DNA of 64,000 bases from Kutzneria sp. 744 (GTDB taxonomy: Bacteria; Actinomycetota; Actinomycetes; Mycobacteriales; Pseudonocardiaceae), in the NCBI RefSeq assembly GCF_000568255.1, contig NZ_KK037166.1:8873506-8937505 (forward strand), read 5' to 3'. Below the pieces are notes generated by a model. It ran no database searches. It was not told the origin of the DNA and worked only from the letters and a program-made list of their open reading frames with translations. Every line of letters starts with the position of its first letter. Position 1 is the stretch's first letter. Below are positions 33,240 to 42,532 of this stretch, piece after piece. Position numbers and translations under genes: made by a program.

Positions 33240-34508
33240 GTGTTCAAGCTGCATCGCGCCTGGTGGGTAGCCGCCGTCACCTTCGTCGCGCTCGTCGGCG
33301 CGGCCGGATTCCGGGCCACCCCCGGCGTCCTGATGAACCCCCTGCACGCCGAGTTCGGCTGGTCGATGGGCACGATCTCGGCCGCCGTCTCCGTCAACCT
33401 CGCGCTGTACGGCCTGACCTCGCCGTTCGCCGCCGCGCTGATGGAACGCTTCGGCATCCGCCGGGTCGTGTCCATCGCCCTGCTGGTGGTCGCCGCCGGC
33501 AGCGGGCTGACGGTGTTCATGACCGCGAGCTGGGAACTCGTCCTCTGCTGGGGCGTGTTGGTCGGCCTCGGCACGGGGTCGATGGCGCTGGCCTTCGTCG
33601 CCACCGTGACCAACGCCTGGTTCGTCAAGCACCGGGGCGTCGTCACCGGCGTGCTCACCGCCGGCGGGGCCGCCGGGCAGCTGGTCTTCCTGCCGGTGCT
33701 GGCCTCCATCGCCGACTCCGCCGGCTGGCGCGTCGCCGCGCTGACGGTCGCCGCCGCGGCGCTCATCGTGGTGCCGCTGGTGGCCTGGCTGCTGCGGGAC
33801 CGCCCCGAGGACATCGGCCTGTTGGCGTACGGGGCGACCAAGCCCCAGCCCAAGCCGGTGATCACGGTCGGAGCCGGCCGCCGGGCCGTCCAGGTGCTGG
33901 CCGGCGCGGCCAGGACCCGCAACTTCTGGCTCCTGGCCGCCGGGTTCGCCATCTGCGGGGCCACCACCAACGGCCTCGTCGGCACGCACTTCATCCCCGC
34001 CGCCATGGACCACGGCATGGGGGAGACCGCCGCCGCTTCGCTGCTCGCGCTGGTCGGCGTGTTCGACATCGCCGGCACCATCTTCTCCGGCTGGCTCACC
34101 GACCGCGTCGACTCCCGGGTGCTGCTCGGCGCCTACTACGGCCTGCGCGGGCTGTCCCTGTTCGCGCTGCCCAGCTTGTTCGCCGGCAGCACCCAGCCCA
34201 GCATGCTTGTGTTCATCGTGTTCTACGGCCTGGACTGGGTCGCCACCGTGCCGCCGACCGTCGCCCTGTGCCGGCGCTACTACGGCACCGCCGGCTCCAT
34301 CGTGTTCGGCTGGGTCTTCGCCTCGCACCAGGTCGGCGCCGCCTTCGCCGCTGTGGCCGCCGGCATCGTCCGCGACCAGCTCGGCAACTACGACCTGGCC
34401 TGGTACATCGCCGGCCTCCTCAGCTGCCTCGCCGCCGTCCTGTCCCTCTTGCTCCTGGCCACCCGCCGCCGTGTGCCCGCCACCCCCGAACCCTCGATGG
34501 CCACCTGA
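33240..34508 (+). CDS. Major facilitator superfamily transporter
   Basis: A 422-residue, 12-helix transporter. It shows FGWSMGTISAAVSVNLALYG, the loop 2-3 motif MERFGIRRVVS, WFVKHRGVVTGVLTAGGAAG and the second-half loop GWLTDRVDSRVLLGAYYG. These features fit the OFA/oxalate-formate-like or MCT group, which move carboxylates. GTG start at 33240. It is divergent from a GlxA-type regulator, 71 bp away. Its stop codon overlaps an ATGCAGGGAAGGACGCC repeat. Confidence 0.9.
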   Translation: MFKLHRAWWVAAVTFVALVGAAGFRATPGVLMNPLHAEFGWSMGTISAAVSVNLALYGLTSPFAAALMERFGIRRVVSIALLVVAAGSGLTVFMTASWELVLCWGVLVGLGTGSMALAFVATVTNAWFVKHRGVVTGVLTAGGAAGQLVFLPVLASIADSAGWRVAALTVAAAALIVVPLVAWLLRDRPEDIGLLAYGATKPQPKPVITVGAGRRAVQVLAGAARTRNFWLLAAGFAICGATTNGLVGTHFIPAAMDHGMGETAAASLLALVGVFDIAGTIFSGWLTDRVDSRVLLGAYYGLRGLSLFALPSLFAGSTQPSMLVFIVFYGLDWVATVPPTVALCRRYYGTAGSIVFGWVFASHQVGAAFAAVAAGIVRDQLGNYDLAWYIAGLLSCLAAVLSLLLLATRRRVPATPEPSMAT

Positions 34509-34698
34509 TGCAGGGAAGGACGCCTCCGCCTGGCCTTTGACGGTTTACGAGGGGACTTGTTCAGCCAGCACCGTGCATGTCTCAGAGTAAGAAGGGTTAT
34601 CGGAGGGACGCAACGGTCCTATCCGGCTGGAATTCCATGACAGCCACTACCGATAGTGGCGAGGGCGTCGGTGCACTTCGCGCCTCTCTTCCCTGCAT
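34508..34698. repeat. Intergenic element bounded by ATGCAGGGAAG inverted repeats
   Basis: ATGCAGGGAAGGACGCC lies at 34508-34524 and CTTCCCTGCAT at 34688-34698, enclosing 163 bp between two convergent genes. Inside is a hairpin CCACTA-ccga-TAGTGG (34644-34659). The same ATGCAGGGAAGGACGCC unit forms both arms of the hairpin at 37467-37523. The ends suggest a repeat family; it may serve as a terminator for the flanking genes. Confidence 0.55.
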
Positions 34699-34702
34699 AA
34701 CC

Positions 34703-35575
34703 TCAGCCCTGGTGGCGGACTCGGTACGGGGGCACGGAGTTGCCGGCGAGGGCCTCGGCGTCGATGGACACCGGGCGGTAGCCGAGGCCGGGCAGCCGGG
34801 ACTGCATCAGGGCCGTCGGGTCCGCGACCTCGTCGGCGCGGCCGAACAGGTACGCCCACTCGTGCTCGTCCGAGCCGTAGTACGCGGTGGTGCCGAAGAC
34901 CTCGGTGAACCGCCGCCACGAGGTGAGCAGAGTCTGGTTGCGCCACATGGTCTGGCAGCCGGCCTGGGTGACGACCACGCCACCGGGCGCGAGGACGGCC
35001 TTGCACATGGTGAGGAACTCGGTGCCGTAGAGCCGGTTGTGCTGGGCCTCCTCCTCACGCTCGTCGGGCAGGTCGACCAGCACGATGTCGTAGCGCTGGT
35101 CCCCGTCGGCCGCGTCGACCAGGTACTGCCAGCCGTCGGCGTAGTGCACCGTCACGGGACCCTCGCCGCGCTCGGCGCGGGCCAGCTCCTCGGGGGTGTA
35201 GCCGTACGGCAGGTGCTCGGCGCAGAGCTTCACGGCCTGGGTGTCGATGTCGACGTGGTCGACGCGGGTCGCGCCGGCGGCCACGGCCATCTGGCACACG
35301 ACGCCCTCGCTGGAGCCGACGACGAGCACGGAGGAGATCTTGTCGGCCAGCAGCAGCGCCGGCACCATCAGCGCCTCGTGATAGGTCAGCTGGCTGAACT
35401 CGGTGCTCTGCCGGTCGTTGTCGCAGAACAGCGACACGCCCTGCTCGGTGCGGGCGATCACCACGTGTTGGAAGGCGGTGTCACCCTCCCACAGCACGTC
35501 GTGCAGGTCCCACACGCGGGTCAGCCCGTGGCCGACCGGCTCGTGGATCTGGGTGGTTCGTTCCAACGTGGTCAC
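34703..35575 (-). CDS. speE: Spermidine synthase-like aminopropyltransferase
   Basis: A 290-residue enzyme of the spermidine-synthase family, adding an aminopropyl group from decarboxylated SAM to a diamine. It has SLFCDNDRQSTEFSQLTYHE, VLVVGSSEGVVCQMAVAAGA (motif I, with the usual GGG changed to GSSEG), VDIDTQAVKLCAEHLP and DIVLVDLPDE. The changed glycine loop and the tail suggest a subfamily with a somewhat different substrate. Last gene of the minus-strand polyamine operon after speD. GTG start at 35575. Confidence 0.85.
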   Translation of the reverse strand: MTTLERTTQIHEPVGHGLTRVWDLHDVLWEGDTAFQHVVIARTEQGVSLFCDNDRQSTEFSQLTYHEALMVPALLLADKISSVLVVGSSEGVVCQMAVAAGATRVDHVDIDTQAVKLCAEHLPYGYTPEELARAERGEGPVTVHYADGWQYLVDAADGDQRYDIVLVDLPDEREEEAQHNRLYGTEFLTMCKAVLAPGGVVVTQAGCQTMWRNQTLLTSWRRFTEVFGTTAYYGSDEHEWAYLFGRADEVADPTALMQSRLPGLGYRPVSIDAEALAGNSVPPYRVRHQG

Positions 35576-35610
35576 TAGGTACTCGCAATCTTCTTGTCAG
35601 GCAAGGGAAG

Positions 35611-35994
35611 TCAGTCGTCCTTGCCGCGGCGGATGGTCTTCGCGTGCACGACGGGCGTGCGCAGCGCCTCGGCGAGCAGCTGCACGGCGACCTCGGGTTT
35701 GGCCCGGTGGCCGCAGGTGAAGACGTCGACGAAGACCGACCCGATCTCTGGGTAGGTGTGCAGCGAGGCGTGCGACTCCGACAGCAGCGCCAACACGGTG
35801 ACCCCCTGCGGCTCGAACCGCTTGGAGGTCACGTCCAACACGGTCGCCCCGGCCTGATCCAGCGCACTCGTCAGGATGTCCCGCAACAACGCCTCGTCAT
35901 TGAGCAGATCGGCGTCGATGCCCTCCATCTCCGCGAGGACATGCTGTCCGGTGAACGACCCGACGGTCTGCACCGAGCCCAGTACTCCGGTCAT
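35611..35994 (-). CDS. speD: S-adenosylmethionine decarboxylase proenzyme
   Basis: A 127-residue class-1 prokaryotic SAM decarboxylase. LLSESHASLHTYPE holds the self-cleavage site; cutting between Glu73 and Ser74 turns the serine into the pyruvoyl cofactor. VDVFTCGHRAKPEVAV has the catalytic Cys, and GQHVLAEMEGIDADLLND is the conserved start. It supplies decarboxylated SAM for the aminopropyltransferase encoded next. Length is normal. Confidence 0.93.
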   Translation of the reverse strand: MTGVLGSVQTVGSFTGQHVLAEMEGIDADLLNDEALLRDILTSALDQAGATVLDVTSKRFEPQGVTVLALLSESHASLHTYPEIGSVFVDVFTCGHRAKPEVAVQLLAEALRTPVVHAKTIRRGKDD

Positions 35995-36022
35995 CTATCA
36001 CTCCCTACTGTTCCAGGTGAAG

Positions 36023-36044
36023 GCAGACCTCCGGCGAGGTCTGC
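36023..36044 (-). promoter_or_regulatory. Hairpin between decarboxylase and speD
   Basis: GCAGACCTC (36023-36031) pairs with GAGGTCTGC (36036-36044) over a 4-nt loop in the 73-bp gap. It could be a processing site or attenuator that sets the ratio of decarboxylase to speD-speE. Confidence 0.5.
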
Positions 36045-36067
36045 ACGCAAAATCGGGGTGGGCCCGC

Positions 36068-37285
36068 TCAGACGCAGTGCGTCGGCAGCGGCGCGAAACC
36101 GTTGAACGCTATGGAGGAGTAGCTCGCCGTGTAGGCGCCGGTATTGAGGAAGTCCAGGTGGTCGCCGGCCCGCAGCTCCATCGGCAGCCGGTAGATGTTG
36201 TGCTGGTACAGCACGTCATCCCCGTCGCACGTGGGCCCCGCGAGGTAGACCGGCCCCGTTTTCCCGTCACGGTCGGGTGTGGAGAGCAAGTAGGTGATGT
36301 ACTCGTTCTCGGTCTCGGCCAGGCCGTTGTACCGGCCCACGTCCAGGTACACCCAGCGCTTGTCGTCCACAGTGGACTTACGGGAGACCAGCACCACCTC
36401 GGAGCGCAGCAGGCCGGCGTCGGAGACCAGGAACCGGCCCGGCTCCAGCACGAGCTGCGGCGGCGTCGGGAAATGCGTGCTCACGGAGGCCGAGATGGCC
36501 GCGGCGAAGTCGGCCAGCGGCGGCGCGGGGCGGCTGTAGCGGCCCGGCAGGCCGCCGCCGATGTTGAGCATCGGCAGCTCGACGCCGTCGGCCGCCAGCT
36601 TGGCGGCGATCTCCCCGGCCTGCTCGATCGCCGCGTCCCAGGCCCGCGGATCCAGCTGCTGCGAGCCCACGTGGAAGGACACCCCGGCCGGCGTCAGCCC
36701 GAGCTCCGGGGCCCGGGCCAGCAGGTGGGCGGCCATGTCCGGGGCACAGCCGAACTTGTGGCCGAACGGCGTCAGAGAACCGGTGTCGGCCAGCACTATC
36801 CGGCAGAACACCGCCGCGCCAGGGGCCATCTCGGCGATGGCCTCCAGGTCGGCGTCGCTGTCCGTCGTGAACAGCCGCACGCCGCGGGCGAAGGCGTAGC
36901 CGATGTCGGCTCGCTTCTTGATCGTGTTGCCGTACGAGATCTGCTCCGGACGGGCGCCCTCGGCCAGACACAGGTCGATCTCCGGCGGGCTGGCCACGTC
37001 GAAGCAGGCGCCCAGTTCCGCCAACAGGCGCACCACTTCCCGCGCCGGATTCGCCTTGACGGCGTAGTAGAGCTTCGCCCCCGGCATGGCCGCGGACAGC
37101 TCGACGTAGCGCTCGCGGACGGTCGCCAGATCGATGACCAGGCACGGGGTCGCGGGCTTCTCCCGCTCGAGGTACTCACGGATACGGGCTATCGCCCCGG
37201 TCAGCTCCACCGCTGTCGGCGGAGGTGTCGCCGTGTCGACCGTTGCTGTCGGCTGCGGCGCCATGACGGCGAGGCTCTGTCCCAT
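36068..37285 (-). CDS. Type III PLP-dependent decarboxylase (ornithine/lysine decarboxylase-like)
   Basis: A 405-residue alanine-racemase-fold decarboxylase. Lys77 in KLYYAVKANP binds PLP; SYGNTIKKRADIGYAFARGV, VSFHVGSQQ, LNIGGGLPG, LEPGRFLVSDAG and the active-site Cys in GPTCDGDDVLYQ follow in the family order. It would make putrescine or cadaverine, the diamine acceptor for the SpeE-like enzyme encoded downstream. First gene of the polyamine operon. Ornithine versus lysine preference cannot be settled by eye. Confidence 0.9.
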   Translation of the reverse strand: MGQSLAVMAPQPTATVDTATPPPTAVELTGAIARIREYLEREKPATPCLVIDLATVRERYVELSAAMPGAKLYYAVKANPAREVVRLLAELGACFDVASPPEIDLCLAEGARPEQISYGNTIKKRADIGYAFARGVRLFTTDSDADLEAIAEMAPGAAVFCRIVLADTGSLTPFGHKFGCAPDMAAHLLARAPELGLTPAGVSFHVGSQQLDPRAWDAAIEQAGEIAAKLAADGVELPMLNIGGGLPGRYSRPAPPLADFAAAISASVSTHFPTPPQLVLEPGRFLVSDAGLLRSEVVLVSRKSTVDDKRWVYLDVGRYNGLAETENEYITYLLSTPDRDGKTGPVYLAGPTCDGDDVLYQHNIYRLPMELRAGDHLDFLNTGAYTASYSSIAFNGFAPLPTHCV

Positions 37286-37466
37286 TCCGCTACGTACCTA
37301 CCAAATCTCGGGTCAGTGTGTGCGTCGACCCGCTCGCCGCTTGGGTGGTCACGATGCGCTGCGCATCGCGGCGAGTCATGGTAAGGCCTCAATGCCCCTG
37401 TTGGCGACCATCACCCCCTGTTGGGTCAATCCGCCCCACGTGGCACCCCTCACACCGCCGCCCCGC
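37286..37466. other. Promoter region of the polyamine operon
   Basis: About 180 bp upstream of the decarboxylase. It holds the hairpin CGATGCGC-t-GCGCATCG (37352-37368). No gene is visible. The operon promoter must lie here, but no clear -35/-10 pair stands out. Confidence 0.4.
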
Positions 37467-37523
37467 ATGCAGGGAAGGACGCCTTACCCTCGTTCAACGC
37501 GGGTAAGGCGTCCTTCCCTGCAT
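37467..37523. terminator. Long perfect hairpin repeat (23-bp arms)
   Basis: The arm at 37467-37489 begins ATGCAGGGAAGGACGCC; its perfect complement is at 37501-37523, with an 11-nt loop. It lies 17 bp beyond the stop of the minus-strand E1 beta gene and would terminate it. The unit is shared with 34508-34524. Confidence 0.7.
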
Positions 37524-37539
37524 CGCCGATCGATGAACG

Positions 37540-38718
<1,179 letters not shown>

Positions 38719-38747
38719 CTCGGCCGGCGTCAGGACCCCGGCCGCGA

Positions 38748-39674
38748 TCAGGGTTCGGCGGTGCCCAGCAACGGATCCCGGGCCAGCCCGGCGGCGATGT
38801 CGGAGGTGCTGCGGTAGGCCACCTCGGCGTCCGAGCCGGCGTGCCCCATCAGCCGGACGGTCGACAGGTGCAGGAACGCCGGCTTCCGGTGCCGCCGCAC
38901 GTGTTCCGCCGCCTCCATGGCGATCTCACGCGTCTGCACCAGGTCGAACCCGCTGGCCTGGAAGTAGCGGAGGCCCTCGCGCGAGCCGTAGGCGGTGGCG
39001 ATCCAACCCCGTGGCGTCGGCACGCTGATGCCGATCCCGTTGTCCTCGCAGACGAACAGCAGCGGCACCGGCAGGCCCTGATACGCCGTGTAGACGGCCG
39101 CGTTGATCGCGCCGGCGGCGGTCGAGTGGTTGGCCGAGGCATCACCGAAACTGCACACCGTGATCGCGTCGTCCGGCCACGCCGAGGGCACCCCGAGCTT
39201 GCGGGCCCGCTCGATGGCGAACGCCACACCCAGCGCGCGGGGCAGGTGCGAGGCGATCGTCGACGTCTGCGGGATGATTGCCGCGTCGTGGTGGCCGAAC
39301 ACCTTGTGCCGGCCGCCGGCGATGGGCTCATCGGTCGCGGCCATCATGCCCAGCAACACATCCAGCAGGCCGTTGCGGCCGAGCTGGGCCATCCGCTGGA
39401 GATAGAACGCACCCGAACGGTAGTGCAGCAGCGCCGGATCCGTCGGCCGCAGCGCCGCCGCCACCGCCGCGTTGCCCTCGTGTCCGGACGAGCCGATCGT
39501 GTAGTAGCCCAGGCCGCGGGCCCGGAACTCCCGGGCGGCCAGGTCCACGTGCCGGCTGCCCAGTTGGGCGTCGAACATCTCCAGCAGTTGCGGGCCGAGC
39601 GTCGTCGCCGGGCGTCGACCCGGCGACAACGCCCTGAGCGCCTCGACGAAGTGCTCGTCGACCTGTTCCGTCAA
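38748..39674 (-). CDS. 2-oxoacid dehydrogenase E1, alpha part
   Basis: A 308-residue thiamine-diphosphate enzyme. YYTIGSSGHEGNAAVAAALR, the GDASANHSTAAGAINAAVYT cofactor motif and LLFVCEDNGIGISVPTPRGW are E1-alpha signatures. The TTG start overlaps the stop of the acyl-CoA dehydrogenase gene (TTGA). It ends DPLLGTAEP*, but the beta-frame continues the expected sequence as TLIAAGVLTPAEVLDRYEAK. Next to a glutaryl-CoA-type dehydrogenase, 2-oxoadipate is an attractive substrate; that is inference. No E2/E3 genes are in the window. Confidence 0.82.
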   Translation of the reverse strand: MTEQVDEHFVEALRALSPGRRPATTLGPQLLEMFDAQLGSRHVDLAAREFRARGLGYYTIGSSGHEGNAAVAAALRPTDPALLHYRSGAFYLQRMAQLGRNGLLDVLLGMMAATDEPIAGGRHKVFGHHDAAIIPQTSTIASHLPRALGVAFAIERARKLGVPSAWPDDAITVCSFGDASANHSTAAGAINAAVYTAYQGLPVPLLFVCEDNGIGISVPTPRGWIATAYGSREGLRYFQASGFDLVQTREIAMEAAEHVRRHRKPAFLHLSTVRLMGHAGSDAEVAYRSTSDIAAGLARDPLLGTAEP

Positions 39675-40828
39675 CGGTATGCGCCGATCCCGGTGATGGC
39701 CTCGCCCAGCACCAGCGTGTGGATCTCGCTCGTGCCCTCGTAGGTCAGCACCGACTCGAGGTTGTTGGCGTGCCGCAGCACCGAGTACTCGGTGGTGATC
39801 CCGCTGGCCGCCAGGATGGTGCGGGCCTGCCGGGCGATCTCCAGCGCCGCCCGCACGTTGTTCAGCTTGCCGAAGCTGACGTGCGCGGTCTCCGCCCTGT
39901 GCGCGTCCTTCAACCGTCCGATGTGGACTGCCGTGAGGAACGCCTTCTCCAGCTCCAGCGCCATCTCCACCAGCTTCTGTTGCGTCAGCTGGAAACCGGC
40001 GATCGGGCGGTCGAACTGCACGCGGGTCTTGGCGTAGTCCAGGGCCGTGGCGTAGCAGTCGCGAGCCGCGCCGACGGCGCCCCAGAGAATGCCGAACCTC
40101 GCTTCGTTCAGGCAGGACAGCGGGGCCCTCAGCCCGCGACTTTCCGGCAGCACGGCGTCTTCCGGCAGCACCACGTCGTCCAGGACGAGCTCCGAGGTGA
40201 CCGATGCCCGCAGCGACAGCTTGTCCTTGATGTCCCGGGTGGTGAAACCCTTGGTGCCCCGGGGAACGATGAAGCCCCGGATGCCGTCCTCGGCCCGCGC
40301 CCAGACCACGGCGACGTCCGCGATGCCGCCGTTGGTGATCCACAGCTTGCCGCCGTTGAGGATCCACTCGCCGTTGGTCTTCCGGGCGGTGGTGCGCATG
40401 CCGGCCGGGTTGCTGCCGAAGTCCGACTCGGTCAGGCCGAAGCAGCCGATCAGCTCGCCCTTGGCCATCTTCGGCAGCCAGGCCTGCTTCTGCTCCTCCG
40501 AGCCGAACTTGTGGATCGCCGTCATGGCCAGGGATCCCTGCACGCTCACGAAACTGCGCAGTCCACTGTCGACCGCTTCCAGCTCCATGCAGGCGATGCC
40601 GTACGCCGTCGCGCTCGCGCCGGCGCAGCCGTAGCCCTGCAGGTGCATGCCGAACAGGCCCAGCTCGCCCAGTTCCGGCGCCAGCTCCCGGGGGAACGTG
40701 CCGTCGGCGAACCAGCGGCCCACGTTCGGCCGCACCTTCGCGTCCACGAACTGCCTCACCGTGTCCCGGATCAGCTTCTCCTCGTCGGAGAAGCCGTCCG
40801 CGACGCCGAGCAGGTCGAGCGGGTCCAT
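39671..40828 (-). CDS. Acyl-CoA dehydrogenase, glutaryl-CoA dehydrogenase type
   Basis: A 385-residue flavoenzyme. It has CFGLTESDFGSNPAGMRTTA, the WITNGG loop, RFGILWGAVGAARDCYATAL and the catalytic Glu in LTYEGTSEIHTLVLG. GITTEYSVLRHANNLESVLT and the overall pattern are those of glutaryl-CoA dehydrogenase (GcdH), which oxidises and decarboxylates glutaryl-CoA to crotonyl-CoA in lysine and tryptophan breakdown. The aldehyde dehydrogenase gene stops 2 bp before this ATG, and the E1 alpha start overlaps the stop, so the set is one operon. Confidence 0.87.
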   Translation of the reverse strand: MDPLDLLGVADGFSDEEKLIRDTVRQFVDAKVRPNVGRWFADGTFPRELAPELGELGLFGMHLQGYGCAGASATAYGIACMELEAVDSGLRSFVSVQGSLAMTAIHKFGSEEQKQAWLPKMAKGELIGCFGLTESDFGSNPAGMRTTARKTNGEWILNGGKLWITNGGIADVAVVWARAEDGIRGFIVPRGTKGFTTRDIKDKLSLRASVTSELVLDDVVLPEDAVLPESRGLRAPLSCLNEARFGILWGAVGAARDCYATALDYAKTRVQFDRPIAGFQLTQQKLVEMALELEKAFLTAVHIGRLKDAHRAETAHVSFGKLNNVRAALEIARQARTILAASGITTEYSVLRHANNLESVLTYEGTSEIHTLVLGEAITGIGAYR

Positions 40829-40829
40829 G

Positions 40830-42398
40830 TCAGCCCTCCAAATCCAGCACTGCCAAACGGAACGCGAGGTCGGCCTCGGGCAGCTCGACCATGTCCATCT
40901 GCGCCTTCTGCAGCTTGCCCGCGTAGTCCCAGTTCATCGACTGCCAGCGGGTGAACTGGTCGAGCACCCACACCCCGGACTGCCGGCTTCCGTTGCCCGA
41001 CAGGCCGTTGCCGCCGAACGGCAGGTGCGCCTCCGCGCCCGAGGTCGAGTTGTTCACGCTGACCATGCCGGCCCGGCAGCGCTCGCGGAACCGGAATGCG
41101 TTGCTGGCATCGGAGGTGTAGATCGCCGCCGACAGGCCATAACCGTGGCCGTTGGCCAGTTCCACGGCCTCGTCGAACGTGTCGAAGATGCCGACGCCGA
41201 CCAGCGGGCCGAAGGTTTCGTTGCGGTACAGGTCATCGTCCTGGGTGATGCCGTCCACAATGGTCGGGTGCACGAAGATGCCCTGCTCGGCGTGGCCGAT
41301 GAAACCCTTACGGGGGTTGGCATCCGTGATCCGGCCGGTGCCCGTCGACCCGTGCATCGTGTGGTGCGGTTGCACCAGCTTCAGGTACTCCTCGAACCGC
41401 TCCGCGTAGCGGGTGTCGATCAGCGGGCCGTAGAGCACACCCTGGCTCGGGTCGCCGATGACCGCGTCCTCCACCGCCTTGCTGAAGCGGCTCAGGAACT
41501 CGTCGTGCACTTCCCGCTGCACGAACACCGTGCCCAGCGACGTGCAGCGCTGGCCGGCCGAGCCGAAGCCGCTGAACAGCGCGCCTTCCACCGCCAGGTC
41601 CAGGTTCGCGTCGGCCATGACCACCAGCGGGTTCTTGCCACCCAGCTCCAGGCACGGCGACTGGAGGTGACGCCCGCACAGCTCGCTGATCGCCCGGCCG
41701 ACCTCCGTCGAGCCCGTGAAGCCGACCTTGTCGACCAGTCCGTTCTGGAGGGCCAGGTCGAGGCCCTCGAACGTCGCCTTGCCGTCCGCCTGGACGAGGT
41801 TGAGGACACCCTGGGGCAGTCCCGCGCGCCAGGCCAGCTCGGCCAGCGCCTGGCCCACCGCCGCCGACAGCTCCGCCGGCTTCCACACCACCGTGTTGCC
41901 GCAGAGCAGGGCCGGCACCAGGTACCAGGACGGCACCGCCGCCGGGAAGTTGGCCGCCGTGATGATCGCCGTGACGCCGACCGGGACGCGGAAGGTGAAC
42001 AGCTGCTTGTCCGGCATCTCGCTCGGCACCGTCTGGCCGTAGAGTCGTCGGCCCTCGCCGAGGAAGAAATCGCAGGTGTCGACGATCTCCTGGACCTCGC
42101 CCAGCGACTCCGCGTACGGCTTGCCGATCTCCCGGGTGATCAGCCGGGCCAGCGCCGCCTTGTTCGCCTCGACCAGCCGTCCCAGCCGGGCGATAACCTG
42201 GCCGCGCACCGGGGCCGGGATTTTCGCCCACTCCGGCTGGGCGCTGCGGGCGGCCCTCGCGGCGTCGACGAAGGTCTCGGGGCCGCCCAGCGTCACCTCC
42301 GCCACCACGTCGTCGAGGTTCGCGGGGTTGCGGGACAACAGGACGGTGCCGTCGGCCCGCGGGTGGCCGGCGACGACGGAGGCGCACTTGTGCTGCAT
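40830..42398 (-). CDS. Aldehyde dehydrogenase family protein (possible aminoadipate-semialdehyde dehydrogenase)
   Basis: A 522-residue NAD(P)-dependent aldehyde dehydrogenase. It shows VTAIITAANFPAAVPSWYLV, VGFTGSTEVGRAISELCGRH, the catalytic Glu in CLELGGKNPLVVM, the nucleophile Cys in GSAGQRCTSLGTVF and NETFGPLVGV. The late segment VNNSTSGAEAHLPFGGNG resembles the ALDH7/piperideine-6-carboxylate dehydrogenase group that makes 2-aminoadipate from lysine. With the GcdH-type enzyme and E1 downstream this would fit a lysine-degradation operon. I used ATG 42398, which has AAGG 8 bp upstream. Confidence 0.85.
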   Translation of the reverse strand: MQHKCASVVAGHPRADGTVLLSRNPANLDDVVAEVTLGGPETFVDAARAARSAQPEWAKIPAPVRGQVIARLGRLVEANKAALARLITREIGKPYAESLGEVQEIVDTCDFFLGEGRRLYGQTVPSEMPDKQLFTFRVPVGVTAIITAANFPAAVPSWYLVPALLCGNTVVWKPAELSAAVGQALAELAWRAGLPQGVLNLVQADGKATFEGLDLALQNGLVDKVGFTGSTEVGRAISELCGRHLQSPCLELGGKNPLVVMADANLDLAVEGALFSGFGSAGQRCTSLGTVFVQREVHDEFLSRFSKAVEDAVIGDPSQGVLYGPLIDTRYAERFEEYLKLVQPHHTMHGSTGTGRITDANPRKGFIGHAEQGIFVHPTIVDGITQDDDLYRNETFGPLVGVGIFDTFDEAVELANGHGYGLSAAIYTSDASNAFRFRERCRAGMVSVNNSTSGAEAHLPFGGNGLSGNGSRQSGVWVLDQFTRWQSMNWDYAGKLQKAQMDMVELPEADLAFRLAVLDLEG

Positions 42399-42532
42399 GG
42401 CCTCTACCTTGGCCAACCGGCCGTCGCTTCGCCAACTTCGCGAGGACTCGGGCTGGTGGGATTGAGGTTCAGTGTAGCTGTAGCTCGGATCCCAGAGCCC
42501 TGTTCCTCCTGCACGTCGCTAGCGTGGGACCC

